A DNA stretch of 64,000 bases from Micromonospora sp. WMMA1363 (GCF_030345795.1 NZ_JAUALB010000001.1:2413001-2477000); one strand, 5' to 3'; positions 56,483 to 64,000 are shown, counted from the first letter of the stretch. The notes: a model not told the origin generated them from the sequence alone. Numbers and translations are program-made.

Positions 56483-58042
56483 CTATCTGTCGTCCTGCTT
56501 GACCCAGAACAGGCCCCGGTCGCCTCGTTCGGTTTTGCCGGCGCGCAGGACGTGATCGCCGCGCCACCGGCCTGCTTGTCCGGTGAGCATGCGGCCGAGT
56601 TGCAGTGCGTTGGGGAGGCGGCCGGCTTGGGTGGTGATGAACTGGCCGTTCCATGGGTCGTTGATGTCGCTGCCGAGGTGCAGGGGTTCGGCGTCGCGGC
56701 GTAGTTCGGCGGCGGTCATCTGCCGGTCGCCGTGGCGGTCGTGCCAGCAGGTGAGGAACGCGCGCCAGCGCGTTTCGTCTTCATCGATTTCCCGGACGTC
56801 GGCGGCGTTGGTGAGGAACCCGGCGATGTCGTGGTGGGCGAGGAACCCGCCGAGGTATTGCGCCCACGGGGTGAACTGCCGCATCGTCACCCCGGTCACG
56901 CGGGGTGCTCCTTGGCGGGTCCAGTCGAGTACGAGCACGAGCAGGTGCCACAGGACGGTGAGTTGGTTGGCGGGGGCGGTGATCCACTGGTCGAGGTGGG
57001 GGATGCCGAACCCGGATTGGTCGCGGAGTTCGGGGCGGGGCATGTCGGGGTCGAGGTGCACGCGCACGGTGCGGGAGGCCATGTCGCCTCCGACTTGGAG
57101 GTTGTTGCCGGTGGCCATCCACAGTCGGTCGTTGGTGGTGGCGATGTTGCGGGACGCGCCTAACTGGCGGTCGGACCAGGTGCCGGCGGTGACGAGTAGG
57201 GCGAGGGTGGGTGAGTCGATGACGGTTCCTTCGGCGAGGTTGTCCCAGATGACCACGCCGACCTGTTCGGCGAACACGGCGGTGATTGATTTGCGGAGTT
57301 CTTCTTCGGCGTAGGCCCAGGGCATGACGCGTTGGCCGTAGAGCATGCCGGGGCCGGCGGTGAGGATGGATTTGCCGGATGAGGGCATGGTGGCGTCGAT
57401 GAGCGCGAACGGGGTCAGGGAGTGGGTGAAGTGCCGCAGGATCGGCGTGGCCAGCAGGGCGATGTAGTTGGCCCGGTCCGCGGCGCTGGCCCATGGGAAG
57501 TCGCGCAGGAACCGGCCGAGCAGGAACCGGCGGGCCTCCGCTACCTGCTCGCTGGTGGGCGCGTCCGGGACGGGTGGCAGCGCGACTTTTGAGGCGAGGT
57601 AGAAGCCGGTCGCGGGGTCGTAGCCGGGCTGTTGGAGCAGGGTGCCGTCTCGGCGGAGCACGGGAGCGCCGATCACGCCGCGTAGTACCGGCACGCCCGG
57701 CCATGTCTTTCCCGCCAGCACGGACGACAGCACCTCGCGCGAGGGGGTGGTTTCCTCGTCGTAGGGTTCCGGGTTGCCCTGGTCGTTCTTGCGGGTCCTG
57801 GTGCGGTACACCCGGGCGTACTCGGCGAGCAGCCCGGCCAGTCCCGCCGGAGTGATCACGCTGGCCGACACCGGCAGCGGGGAGTCCTCATCGGCGGCGG
57901 CGGCCAGCCCGCCGGAGACGGCTTCCATGTGCACTAGCGCCCCGGCGGAGACGTACGTGTCGGGCAGCAGGCCCTGCGCGAGTTCCTGCTTGAGGACGCG
58001 GATGGTTTCGGGGCCGGTGCCGATGTGCAGCTTTTTGATCAC
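56483..58042 (-). CDS. helicase-like ATPase of the prim-pol replication module
   Basis: This 519-residue protein has a P-loop in ALIDATMPSSGKSILT (about 212 to 227), Walker B-like VGVVIWDNLAEG near 262, and WMATGNNLQVGGDMASRTVRVHL near 305 to 330, with sensor Asn and arginine-finger-like residues. This is the pattern of superfamily 3/D5-like or related AAA+ replication ATPases in actinomycete elements. The GTG start (58042) follows AGAGGAGG and overlaps the DpdA-like gene's stop by four bases. It probably unwinds the element with the prim-pol product. The iteron-like array follows the stop. Confidence 0.8.
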   Translation of the reverse strand: MIKKLHIGTGPETIRVLKQELAQGLLPDTYVSAGALVHMEAVSGGLAAAADEDSPLPVSASVITPAGLAGLLAEYARVYRTRTRKNDQGNPEPYDEETTPSREVLSSVLAGKTWPGVPVLRGVIGAPVLRRDGTLLQQPGYDPATGFYLASKVALPPVPDAPTSEQVAEARRFLLGRFLRDFPWASAADRANYIALLATPILRHFTHSLTPFALIDATMPSSGKSILTAGPGMLYGQRVMPWAYAEEELRKSITAVFAEQVGVVIWDNLAEGTVIDSPTLALLVTAGTWSDRQLGASRNIATTNDRLWMATGNNLQVGGDMASRTVRVHLDPDMPRPELRDQSGFGIPHLDQWITAPANQLTVLWHLLVLVLDWTRQGAPRVTGVTMRQFTPWAQYLGGFLAHHDIAGFLTNAADVREIDEDETRWRAFLTCWHDRHGDRQMTAAELRRDAEPLHLGSDINDPWNGQFITTQAGRLPNALQLGRMLTGQAGRWRGDHVLRAGKTERGDRGLFWVKQDDR

Positions 58043-58872
58043 GCTGCCTCCTCTCGGTGGTGCGCCGGGTGTCGACCGGCCGCAGCTGCGAGCACGGCTG
58101 TTCGCCAGTGCAGGGCATAGGGCAGGCAGTTGGCGCAGTTGCGGTGCCGTGCGGCGCGTACGCATTCGGTGAGGGCGGGTCGGCGGAGTTTGCGGGCGTC
58201 GATGGACCAAGCGAGGGAGTCGGCGGAGGTGAGTAGGTGGCCGTACTCGGCCAGGCCGAGGGTTTTGAACCCGAAGCCGTGCAGCCGGCGCACGCCGCGC
58301 TGGTGCAGCCGGGTCAGGATCGGTGCGGCGGCGCGGGTTCCTTGTCGGCGGCACACGGAGCCGAGCCCGACCAGCGGCATCGTGGTCAGGTCGACGCGCA
58401 GCATCGTCCAGTACAGGTCGACGCAGCGTAGGTAGTCGTCGGCTTCCCACCCTTGCACGACGGGGATGATGGGCAGCTCGGGGGCGCGCTCGCGCAGCTG
58501 CGCGTAGTTCGCGACGGTGCGCCGCTGATGCTCGGCGACGGTGAGGTGGGTCCCGGCGAACCGCTGCCCGGCGGCGGTGCCGCCGTTGATGACGATCGGT
58601 TCGCACATCCAGTCCTGCGGGGCGGCCCACAACAGGCGGCCGATCTGGTCGCGGTAGCGGCGTAGCCGGTTGATGTAGTCGGTGGGGGTGACGGTCCACC
58701 GGCCGTACTGCTGGAGCTCGGTGAACCCGCCGGAGTCGCACGCCCACGCAGCCGCGGCGCGGGGCAGCGTCTTGTACACCCGTAGCCGCCGGTCGGACAC
58801 GAACAACGGCACACCTGCCCGTGCCAGCCAGCCGGGCTGATGGGTGCCCAGCAGGAACAACGCCCCGCTCAT
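58039..58872 (-). CDS. DpdA-like tRNA-guanine-transglycosylase-family protein
   Basis: This 277-residue protein looks like DpdA, the TGT homologue that swaps guanine in DNA for a 7-deazaguanine base. Equivalents of the TGT catalytic set are visible: Asp46 in ACDSGGFTE, Asp87 in APQDWMCEP, Gln140 in PVVQGW, the GLGSVCRR loop at 169 to 176, and Asp218 in SADSLAWSID, the likely nucleophile. Cys246 and Cys249 may bind zinc. It is shorter than bacterial TGT. Its ATG overlaps the prim-pol stop (ATGA) and its stop overlaps the helicase GTG (GTGA). No preQ0 synthesis gene or dpd partner is in view, so substrate and target are inferred. Confidence 0.8.
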   Translation of the reverse strand: MSGALFLLGTHQPGWLARAGVPLFVSDRRLRVYKTLPRAAAAWACDSGGFTELQQYGRWTVTPTDYINRLRRYRDQIGRLLWAAPQDWMCEPIVINGGTAAGQRFAGTHLTVAEHQRRTVANYAQLRERAPELPIIPVVQGWEADDYLRCVDLYWTMLRVDLTTMPLVGLGSVCRRQGTRAAAPILTRLHQRGVRRLHGFGFKTLGLAEYGHLLTSADSLAWSIDARKLRRPALTECVRAARHRNCANCLPYALHWRTAVLAAAAGRHPAHHREEAA

Positions 58873-59855
58873 GCGGCCCGCCCTGCGGCGTTCAGGTGGC
58901 GGGGCCGTCGCGCGCCGGCACGCAGGCCGGAGGCGATCGTGCGGGCCACCTCACGCGCCGACAGGCCGGTCGACAGGGCGGCCGGCTCCAACGCGGCGGA
59001 CACGTCGTCCTCGGTGAGCACGCCTCCAGCGACCAGCTCACCGAGTACCGCCGCGCTGATGAACAGCACGTTGTTCCGCTCTCCTTCGGGGGCGGTGGTG
59101 AGGTGGTCGACTTGGCGGCGGATCGCGGCGGCGACATATCGGCCGTGCCGGTCCGGCGGCAGCGCCACCGCGGCGGGCCGGTAGGCGGGCCGTACGGCCG
59201 GAGTGAGCAGCGACGCGAGCCATCCGGGCAGCGGGCAGGGGTCGCAGTCCAGGGCGACGGTGTAGGGGCGGGCGTTGATGGTGGAGCCGGCGGCCACGAC
59301 GTAACCGCCGTGTGACTTGGTGTCGACCTTCCAGCCGAGCCCGCCCCGCTCGCCTACGGTGTTGCCCAGGCGGGGGCCGGTGTCGGGGTGGCGGTAGAAC
59401 AGGTGGCTTCCGCCCCGCCCAGTGCTCTGCGTGTACGTGGCATCAACGGTGCCGCCGTGGCGGGCGGCCAGGGCGGCGAGCACGTCCACGCCGTCCCGCA
59501 TGCCGGCCCACTCGGCCGGCGGGGTGTCGTCGGGATGCTTGGGCACGTCTAGGTCGACCACCAGCAGCCCGGACGGCCCGCACGCGATGCCGACACCGTA
59601 GGGCCGGTGCGTCCACGCCCGCCGGATACGGGTCGGGTCGGTGGTGGCGCGGTCTTCCCACCCGACGTGCCGCTCGGCCGCCCGGCAGCGGGGGTCGGTG
59701 CGGTCGCAGCGGGCGGCGGTGCACCGGTTCGGGAATGCCGGTCGTTTCGCCTCGTCCTCGGCGGCGTGCGGGTGGTCGGGGCGTAGGGGGAACACGTGCC
59801 AGCCGCGCGCCGCACAGGTGAGCGCGGCGGCCAGCAACACGGAAGCCTCAGGCAT
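58869..59855 (-). CDS. bifunctional DNA primase/polymerase (prim-pol) domain protein
   Basis: This 328-residue protein has the prim-pol signature: CAARGWHVFPLRP at about 14 to 26, catalytic Asp101 and Asp103 in LLVVDLDVP, GRGGSHLFYR with His151, and GWKVDTKSHGGYVVAAGS with Asp178. Three cysteines (45, 50, 57) may bind zinc. It should start replication of the element, as in prim-pol-type AICEs. The ATG at 59855 overlaps the 58-residue gene upstream by eight bases, and its stop overlaps the DpdA-like start. The ATPase is in the same operon. Confidence 0.88.
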   Translation of the reverse strand: MPEASVLLAAALTCAARGWHVFPLRPDHPHAAEDEAKRPAFPNRCTAARCDRTDPRCRAAERHVGWEDRATTDPTRIRRAWTHRPYGVGIACGPSGLLVVDLDVPKHPDDTPPAEWAGMRDGVDVLAALAARHGGTVDATYTQSTGRGGSHLFYRHPDTGPRLGNTVGERGGLGWKVDTKSHGGYVVAAGSTINARPYTVALDCDPCPLPGWLASLLTPAVRPAYRPAAVALPPDRHGRYVAAAIRRQVDHLTTAPEGERNNVLFISAAVLGELVAGGVLTEDDVSAALEPAALSTGLSAREVARTIASGLRAGARRPRHLNAAGRAA

Positions 59856-60024
59856 GAGATTCCTTCCAGGCAGCGGCGAGCGATGGCCAGCGCCGGACGG
59901 GCGCTGGCCACCAGGTGGTGAGCGCGCGAAGCGCGCCGGTCAGGGGTTCGGGGCTATCCGCTGTGGTGCCGGTGGCGGTAGACGTTGTTGCAGGTGGTCG
60001 CCGGATTGGCGGTGTTGGACGCAT
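59848..60024 (-). CDS. small protein upstream of prim-pol (58 aa)
   Basis: The frame from ATG 60024 reads MRPTPPIRRPPATTSTATGT and ends ALTTWWPAPVRRWPSLAAAW, KESHA, stopping inside the prim-pol start. The C-terminal Trp/Arg-rich segment looks conserved-protein-like. The ribosome-binding site is weak. Its overlap with the prim-pol start suggests coupling. Confidence 0.45.
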   Translation of the reverse strand: MRPTPPIRRPPATTSTATGTTADSPEPLTGALRALTTWWPAPVRRWPSLAAAWKESHA

Positions 60025-60120
60025 CGTTCGGTCTTCTTCGCCCGGTCCTGTGGGGTAGCCACGATGGACACTCATAGCTATCGTTTGATTACTCAGGGAT
60101 TCGGTGTATGGGGAGGCCGG

Positions 60121-61314
60121 GTGTCGAGCAACGATGACTTTTTTGCCACGAAGAAGGCGGCAGCGGTTTTCAAGCACGGCATTCTGTCCCGGTATCCCGT
60201 GGTGTTCGCCGCGAAAGCGGGCATGAACGTGCGCGACCATCGAGTGACGTTCCTGGACGGCTACGCTGGGCAAGGTCGCTACGGCGACGGTGAACCTGGT
60301 TCGCCGTTGCTGTTGGTCGAGTCAGCCCGCCAGGTCGAGAGTTTCCGGTCGGTACGCGGAATTTTCGTTGAGCGGAATGACGCGAATTTCGAGAACTTGT
60401 CCCAAGTGCTCAGCGAGGTTGAGTGCGTCAGGAAGCCGGTGCTGTTTCACCGTTCTTTGGATGACTGCCTGCCGGAGATTCTGGATTTGGTGAAAGAGGA
60501 CGCGTTGTTCGCGTTCCTGGACCCGTTCGGGCCGGCGTTGGATTTCAACCTGATACGGTCCGGTCTGCTGAGCCGTCCCGAGCGACCGCCAACAGAGGTG
60601 TTGCTACATATCAGCGTGTCGACGGTGGCCCGCATGGGAGGGCAACTGCGTACCGCACGCGCAGACGGTAAGCCGTTGACGGGATCGCCGTTGGCCACGG
60701 CGCAACGCCTGAACCGGTTCCTCGGTGGCGACTGGTGGCAGGAGCATTTCGCTACCGTCTCCGACAAGCACGATGATTATCAGGCGACGCAGGCCGCGCT
60801 GACGGTCGCCGACAAGTACCGCGACATGATCGCCGCGGGGACAGGTTTCATGTCGATGAGCATGCCGGTACGGCCCCGACCGGATCTGCTACCCAAGTAT
60901 GTGCTGGCGTTGTTCACCCGCCACGTCGAGGGGGTATGGTGCTTCGCTGACGCGTTAGGCAAGGCCGGTGCTGACTGGCGTCGCGCGTGCACGGCCGCGG
61001 CGTGGAACCGCGGCATCTCACCGGACCAGCCGACCCTGTTCGACTTGGAGATGCTGGCCCCGGGCGGCGATGTCACCGAGTCGGCCAACAATAGGGACTG
61101 GATCGCCACGATCGCCGCGAACATTCTGCATCTGGCAACGACCGTCGGCCCGTTCCGCATCGCGGACCGGGTAACCGACGTATACGGTGACACGCTCGGT
61201 TCGGCGTGGATTCCGCACGTGCGGTCCGCCGTGCAGGACCTGCACCGGCAGGGGCTCATCGCGAACGACGGAAAGGGCAAGCGCTTCCACTATGCCCTGA
61301 TCCGTCGCTACTGA
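60121..61314 (+). CDS. tcmP: three-Cys-motif partner protein TcmP
   Basis: This 397-residue protein fits TcmP: a basic start (SSNDDFFATKKAAAVFKHGI), FLDGYAGQGRYGDGEPGSP at about 43 to 61 resembling a SAM-binding glycine loop, and LFAFLDPFGPALDF near 131, like a DPxG catalytic motif. The C-terminal region is a winged-helix-like domain (VQDLHRQGLIANDGKGKRFHY). TcmP occurs beside DUF5131 three-Cys proteins in mobile DNA, function unproven. GGGGAGG supports the GTG at 60121; an ATG at 60064 is an alternative. It is divergent from the replication operon, and its stop lies two bases before the convergent DUF5131 stop. Confidence 0.88.
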   Translation: MSSNDDFFATKKAAAVFKHGILSRYPVVFAAKAGMNVRDHRVTFLDGYAGQGRYGDGEPGSPLLLVESARQVESFRSVRGIFVERNDANFENLSQVLSEVECVRKPVLFHRSLDDCLPEILDLVKEDALFAFLDPFGPALDFNLIRSGLLSRPERPPTEVLLHISVSTVARMGGQLRTARADGKPLTGSPLATAQRLNRFLGGDWWQEHFATVSDKHDDYQATQAALTVADKYRDMIAAGTGFMSMSMPVRPRPDLLPKYVLALFTRHVEGVWCFADALGKAGADWRRACTAAAWNRGISPDQPTLFDLEMLAPGGDVTESANNRDWIATIAANILHLATTVGPFRIADRVTDVYGDTLGSAWIPHVRSAVQDLHRQGLIANDGKGKRFHYALIRRY

Positions 61315-61315
61315 C

Positions 61316-62074
61316 TCACACCGCTACCGCCACGAGGTCTCGCGCCGGCATCTGGTCCCAGGTGCGTCCGTCGAGGGTCCGCCCGCCGGCCTTCGGGGTA
61401 CGGCCACCCCACTGCTTGAAGAAGAACGGCACACCACCCTCGACGCAGCGATCTCGCACAGTGCGTGCCCATGTCGGCGACATCGGCCGGGCGGACTGCC
61501 CGGACTCGCCTCCGACGATCACCCAATGCATCCCGGACAGGTCGATGCCCGGCAACGGGCCGAGCAGGGGCTCGGCCGAGACGAACCGCACCGCTGCGGG
61601 AACCTGACGCAGATAGTCCAGACGGGCAAGCTGGTCGGCGTCTTCCACGCTGACCCCCATCCACACGTTCGCCGGCCAGTCGAACAGGTGCGCGACCTTG
61701 GCCAGACGGGCAGCGCGTTTGGTCAGGATCTGGTAGGTGTGTTGCGGCGTCGCCGTCATCACGTCGAAGACCTGCTGGATGAACGAGGTTGGCACGCGGG
61801 CGTGGAACAGGTCCGACATCGAGTTCACGAACACCATCCGCGGCTGGTGCCACCGCAGCGGAAGTCTCACCGCGTCTGGGTGCACGGTCACCGCGAACCC
61901 GGGACCGGACGTACGGGGGTCACCGTCGTTTTGATACTTCGCCGAGCCCATCGCCTTCAAACGCTTGGCCAGCGTCAGGGCGTAGCAGTTGTCGCAACCA
62001 GCGGAGATACGGTCGCATCCGGTGGTGGGGTTCCACGTGGCCTCGGTCCACTCGATCGCACTGTGATCAGCCAT
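61316..62074 (-). CDS. DUF5131 / phage Gp37-Gp68 family three-Cys-motif protein
   Basis: This 252-residue protein begins MADHSAIEWTEATWNPTTGC, with the three cysteines at 20, 27 and 30 (C-x6-C-x2-C, then Tyr-Ala). Such a motif may bind an iron-sulfur cluster as in radical SAM proteins, but the spacing is atypical. Further family segments are VFVNSMSDLFH, HTYQILTKRAARLA, VWMGVSVEDAD, VRFVSAEPLLGPL, WVIVGGESG and VPFFFKQWGG. The ATG at 62074 has GGAAAGGGG at good spacing; an ATG two codons earlier is possible. It converges with tcmP, its usual partner. Confidence 0.9.
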   Translation of the reverse strand: MADHSAIEWTEATWNPTTGCDRISAGCDNCYALTLAKRLKAMGSAKYQNDGDPRTSGPGFAVTVHPDAVRLPLRWHQPRMVFVNSMSDLFHARVPTSFIQQVFDVMTATPQHTYQILTKRAARLAKVAHLFDWPANVWMGVSVEDADQLARLDYLRQVPAAVRFVSAEPLLGPLPGIDLSGMHWVIVGGESGQSARPMSPTWARTVRDRCVEGGVPFFFKQWGGRTPKAGGRTLDGRTWDQMPARDLVAVAV

Positions 62075-62111
62075 GGCCATCCCCTTTCCTTTTATGATCG
62101 ACATCCTGTCG

Positions 62112-62140
62112 CACATAGGTACGGCTCGAACAGAGAGCAA
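62112..62140 (-). promoter_or_regulatory. candidate promoter of the DUF5131 gene
   Basis: On the minus strand TTGCTC (62140 to 62135) and TATGTG (62117 to 62112) are 17 bases apart, about 38 bases upstream of the start codon. The surrounding DNA is AT-richer than average. This is a match to a sigma-70-like layout only. Confidence 0.35.
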
Positions 62141-62273
62141 ATCACATGCGTGTGACTCGCCGTCACCCTGTGTCCCGCAACGGGTAACGGCAGGTTTCGG
62201 GGCAACGACACGGCGCCAGCCGACACGCAGGCAGGCCGGCAGGCCATGACACGCCGGCAAACGATCAGAGGAT

Positions 62274-62576
62274 TCACGCCGCGCCCCCGGCCAGCCGGTC
62301 GGGAAACGGCAGCATGGCCCCGCCGTCACCACTGGCCGTCCGGGTGGCCCGTCCGGCCTGCCGGGCGGGGGTGATGTTCAGGCGTAGGTAGAGCCGGGCG
62401 AGGCCGGCGTCGGCGCCGGTCAGCGGCCGACGCTGGCCGCGCTGCGCGATGTGGCCGGCGGCGGCCAGGGCGCGGGCGGCGGCGTCGAGTTCGGCCGGCG
62501 TGCCGATCAACCACACCTCCAAGCCGGACAACCGCGCGTCACGCAGCGACGGCCGGTCGCCGTAACCGCCGGTCAT
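62274..62576 (-). CDS. element-encoded hypothetical protein (100 aa)
   Basis: This 100-residue protein (MTGGYGDRPSLRDARLSGLE) contains VWLIGTPAELDAAARALAAA and GADAGLARLYLRLNITPAR, a pattern found in small proteins of actinomycete integrative elements. Its ATG shares one base with the TGA of the upstream gene (TGATG). Function is unknown. Confidence 0.7.
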   Translation of the reverse strand: MTGGYGDRPSLRDARLSGLEVWLIGTPAELDAAARALAAAGHIAQRGQRRPLTGADAGLARLYLRLNITPARQAGRATRTASGDGGAMLPFPDRLAGGAA

Positions 62577-62908
62577 CAGACACCCTCGGGCGGGAAGCAC
62601 GCCGGGCAGGCCAACGCGCCGAGGTGGTCGGCCCACCCGGCGGTGTACTCGGCCCACCCACGGCCGGCGTGCGGGTCGGCCGGGTCGGGGGCGGGGGCGG
62701 GTTGGCAGGCCGGGCCGATGACCCAGCGCCGGTCGGCGGTGAACACCAACCGCCCACCGGTCGGCGGGTTGCCCTCTGCGTCGATGCTGTGGTGCGCGGC
62801 CTTGTGCGCCAGCACGCCGGGGGCGAGGCGGATCGGGGCGCAGACGATGAGGGCAGCGCGCTGGCCGTTGGTGAAGCGGGCCGCCGTCGCGGTCGTGGCG
62901 GTGGTCAT
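62576..62908 (-). CDS. element-encoded hypothetical protein (110 aa)
   Basis: This 110-residue protein starts at the ATG at 62908 after AAGGAGA (MTTATTATAARFTNGQRAAL) and includes LAHKAAHHSIDAEGNP, WVIGPACQPAP and GALACPACFPPEGV. A CxxC near the end could bind metal. It is coupled to the next gene by a one-base overlap. Function is unknown. Confidence 0.68.
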   Translation of the reverse strand: MTTATTATAARFTNGQRAALIVCAPIRLAPGVLAHKAAHHSIDAEGNPPTGGRLVFTADRRWVIGPACQPAPAPDPADPHAGRGWAEYTAGWADHLGALACPACFPPEGV

Positions 62909-62960
62909 CGGTCTCCTTGTCGTGAAGGTCACGCAGGTGGTCGAGGGCGACGCGGCGGTG

Positions 62961-63410
62961 CTACCCGTGGTAGCGCCGGTCGGTGTCGTCGGCGGGCTCG
63001 CGTAGCGTGTCGGTGTAGGTGTTCGGGGTGAAGGGGCGTGCCGGGCGGGCGGCGGGCGCGGTGGGGGCGGTGTGGGTGGCGCGGCGGTAGGTGTTCATGA
63101 CGGCGCGTCCCCACCGGATGCGGACGCCTCTGCCTCGGCAGGGGCGGCACGGGCGGGTGCGGCGGGTGTGGTGGTGGCCGCTGCCTTTGCATCGCAGGCA
63201 CGGTGAGTAGGGGGTGCGGGAGCACTGTTCCCGGTAGATGAGCGCGCCAGCGGCGGCGGTCGTGAGGCCCCACCACGGGTGTCCGAGCCAGCCCGTGAGG
63301 CTACCGAGGGTGATCAATGTTAGTCCGGGTGTGGTGCGGGCGGTGAGCCAGAGCAGAGCGGCGAGCAGGGCGAACATTGCCCATAGCGGGTTGCGGGTGG
63401 GGGTGGTCAC
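62961..63410 (-). CDS. membrane protein with CxxCxGxG zinc-finger-like motifs (149 aa)
   Basis: This 149-residue protein has two hydrophobic segments (about 10 to 58, LWAMFALLAALLWL and GLTTAAAGALIYR), then a DnaJ-like pair CLRCKGSG (Cys71, Cys74) and CRPCRGRG (Cys88, Cys91), then an Arg/Thr-rich tail. Membrane proteins of this kind accompany transfer genes in actinomycete elements. Function is unknown; a role in spreading is possible. Confidence 0.72.
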   Translation of the reverse strand: MTTPTRNPLWAMFALLAALLWLTARTTPGLTLITLGSLTGWLGHPWWGLTTAAAGALIYREQCSRTPYSPCLRCKGSGHHHTRRTRPCRPCRGRGVRIRWGRAVMNTYRRATHTAPTAPAARPARPFTPNTYTDTLREPADDTDRRYHG

Positions 63411-63503
63411 CAGGGCCTCCAGGGCGGTTTTTGGGTGTGCGGCACCTACCGGCCGCGAGGGTGCGAGTCGGCTGGTGGGGTTGCGGTTAGGGGGCGAGGG
63501 TGG

Positions 63504-63553
63504 GGCCTAGCGGACCCGCGAGGCCTCGCGGGTGATGCCGCGAGGCCTAGCGG
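63504..63553. promoter_or_regulatory. 20-bp palindrome flanked by a direct repeat, candidate operator
   Basis: ACCCGCGAGGCCTCGCGGGT at 63514 to 63533 is a perfect palindrome. GGCCTAGCGG occurs immediately before it (63504 to 63513) and again at 63544 to 63553. It lies in the roughly 200-base gap upstream of the 149-residue gene. A repressor site controlling the downstream minus-strand genes is the likeliest use. Confidence 0.6.
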
Positions 63554-63609
63554 CCCGTTCTTGATCGTTGGGGTGCCGGCCGGGCCGGTTTCGACTCGGC
63601 CGTCGGGTG

Positions 63610-64000
63610 TTACTGACCCTTCTTGTTGTCACGCTCGGTGATCGCGGTTTCGAGGTGGGCAAGGCGGATGCCCTTACGGGTCTTCTCGACCCCGGCGTCG
63701 ACCGGGGCGTCGGCTGGGCGGAGCTGTCCGACGTCGACGGTGGGTGACTTCCACCCGGGCGCTTCGGCCTTCAGGGCGGCCGTCAGAGCGGCTTGGGACT
63801 TCCACCGGCCGGGGTGGCGGGTGTTGACGCGGGTGTAGATCACGTCGCCGTGCAGGGCGATGTCGTCGCCGATGAACACCGCCCGCACGTCGTCGAGCGC
63901 GCTGAACGCGGGGGCGGTTTCGGGCTGCTCGACGATGCCGGCCGCCGTGCCGATCAGTGTGCCGGCCTTGGTTCGCCCTGCGAGGGCGGTGGTGACGATC
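63610..64000 (-). CDS. element protein, partial (C-terminal 129 residues)
   Basis: The frame is open to the window edge and ends EKTRKGIRLAHLETAITERDNKKGQ. The visible part includes TLIGTAAGIVEQPETAPAFS, DDIALHGDVIYTRVNTRHPG and SQAALTAALKAEAPGWKSP. The last 80 residues look like the winged-helix tail seen at the ends of TraB/FtsK or DUF3631-type ATPases, but this is only a resemblance. An ATG/GTG-type start inside the window (63888) is possible but not needed. Confidence 0.6.
   Translation of the reverse strand, partial: IVTTALAGRTKAGTLIGTAAGIVEQPETAPAFSALDDVRAVFIGDDIALHGDVIYTRVNTRHPGRWKSQAALTAALKAEAPGWKSPTVDVGQLRPADAPVDAGVEKTRKGIRLAHLETAITERDNKKGQ

Larger units (their letters stand above)
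54400..64000. mobile_element. AICE-like integrative element (prim-pol replication type), left part
   Basis: This block differs from the core. It has many tiny minus-strand genes, a traB/ftsK fragment, a prim-pol and helicase pair, an iteron-like array, and cargo (DpdA-like, TcmP, DUF5131) in slightly lower GC. Actinomycete integrative and conjugative elements using a prim-pol initiator have been described. No integrase, excisionase or tRNA att site is visible, so the right end lies beyond the window. The left end, between 54.4 and 55.0 kb, is inferred. Confidence 0.7.

Overview
The window comes from a high-GC actinomycete, most likely Micromonosporaceae (Micromonospora-like). The evidence is very high GC at third codon positions, many GTG starts, ATGA/GTGA-type gene overlaps, an F420-dependent reductase (npdG), MptB-type mannosyltransferases, and a gene order that I recall as resembling the Streptomyces pepA-lpd-sucB-lipB-lipA-glnA-glnE-glnA2-nadE neighbourhood. 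No rRNA, tRNA or CRISPR array was seen.

Chromosomal core (1 to about 50 kb): a partial murA-like gene, a DUF3043 protein, a very large disordered/TPR/WG-repeat protein, an aldo/keto reductase, an M50 protease, a late cobalamin block (cobU-cobT fusion followed by cobS), gcvT, pepA, lpdA-sucB (2-oxo acid dehydrogenase E3 and E2), a truncated TetR regulator, a TIGR01777 epimerase, a GT-C membrane protein, lipB and lipA (lipoate synthesis, serving sucB and the glycine cleavage system), a LuxR-type ATPase regulator, and DUF4191 and RDD membrane proteins. A nitrogen block follows: glnA behind a GlnR-type box, two tandem MptB-like mannosyltransferases, glnE (which adenylylates GlnA), a glutamine amidotransferase, an LD-carboxypeptidase, glnA2, and glutamine-dependent nadE. 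Then come panB, npdG, a histone-H1-like repeat protein and an M48 protease.

Variable shoulder (about 49.4 to 54.4 kb): two AraC-type regulators, a DHFR-like reductase, an IS5-like transposase remnant, a WYL regulator, an epoxide hydrolase and a decayed HAD gene.

Mobile element (about 54.4 kb to beyond 64 kb): an AICE-like integrative element of the prim-pol replication type. It holds a decayed traB/ftsK fragment, two tiny genes, and an iteron-like array with 12 copies of an 8-mer in 217 bp. The minus-strand replication operon reads prim-pol, then a DpdA-like transglycosylase, then a helicase-like ATPase, with 4-bp overlaps at both DpdA junctions. TcmP and its three-Cys DUF5131 partner lie convergently beside it, followed by small element genes and a gene running off the right edge. 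The DpdA-like gene inside the replication operon, together with the TcmP/DUF5131 pair, is the best candidate here for an undescribed nucleic-acid modification or defence module.

Four otherwise intact conserved genes (cobS, gcvT, one mptB-like gene, the H1-like gene) each carry an apparent single-base indel. This fits draft sequencing errors at least as well as real gene loss, so those breaks should be treated with caution.
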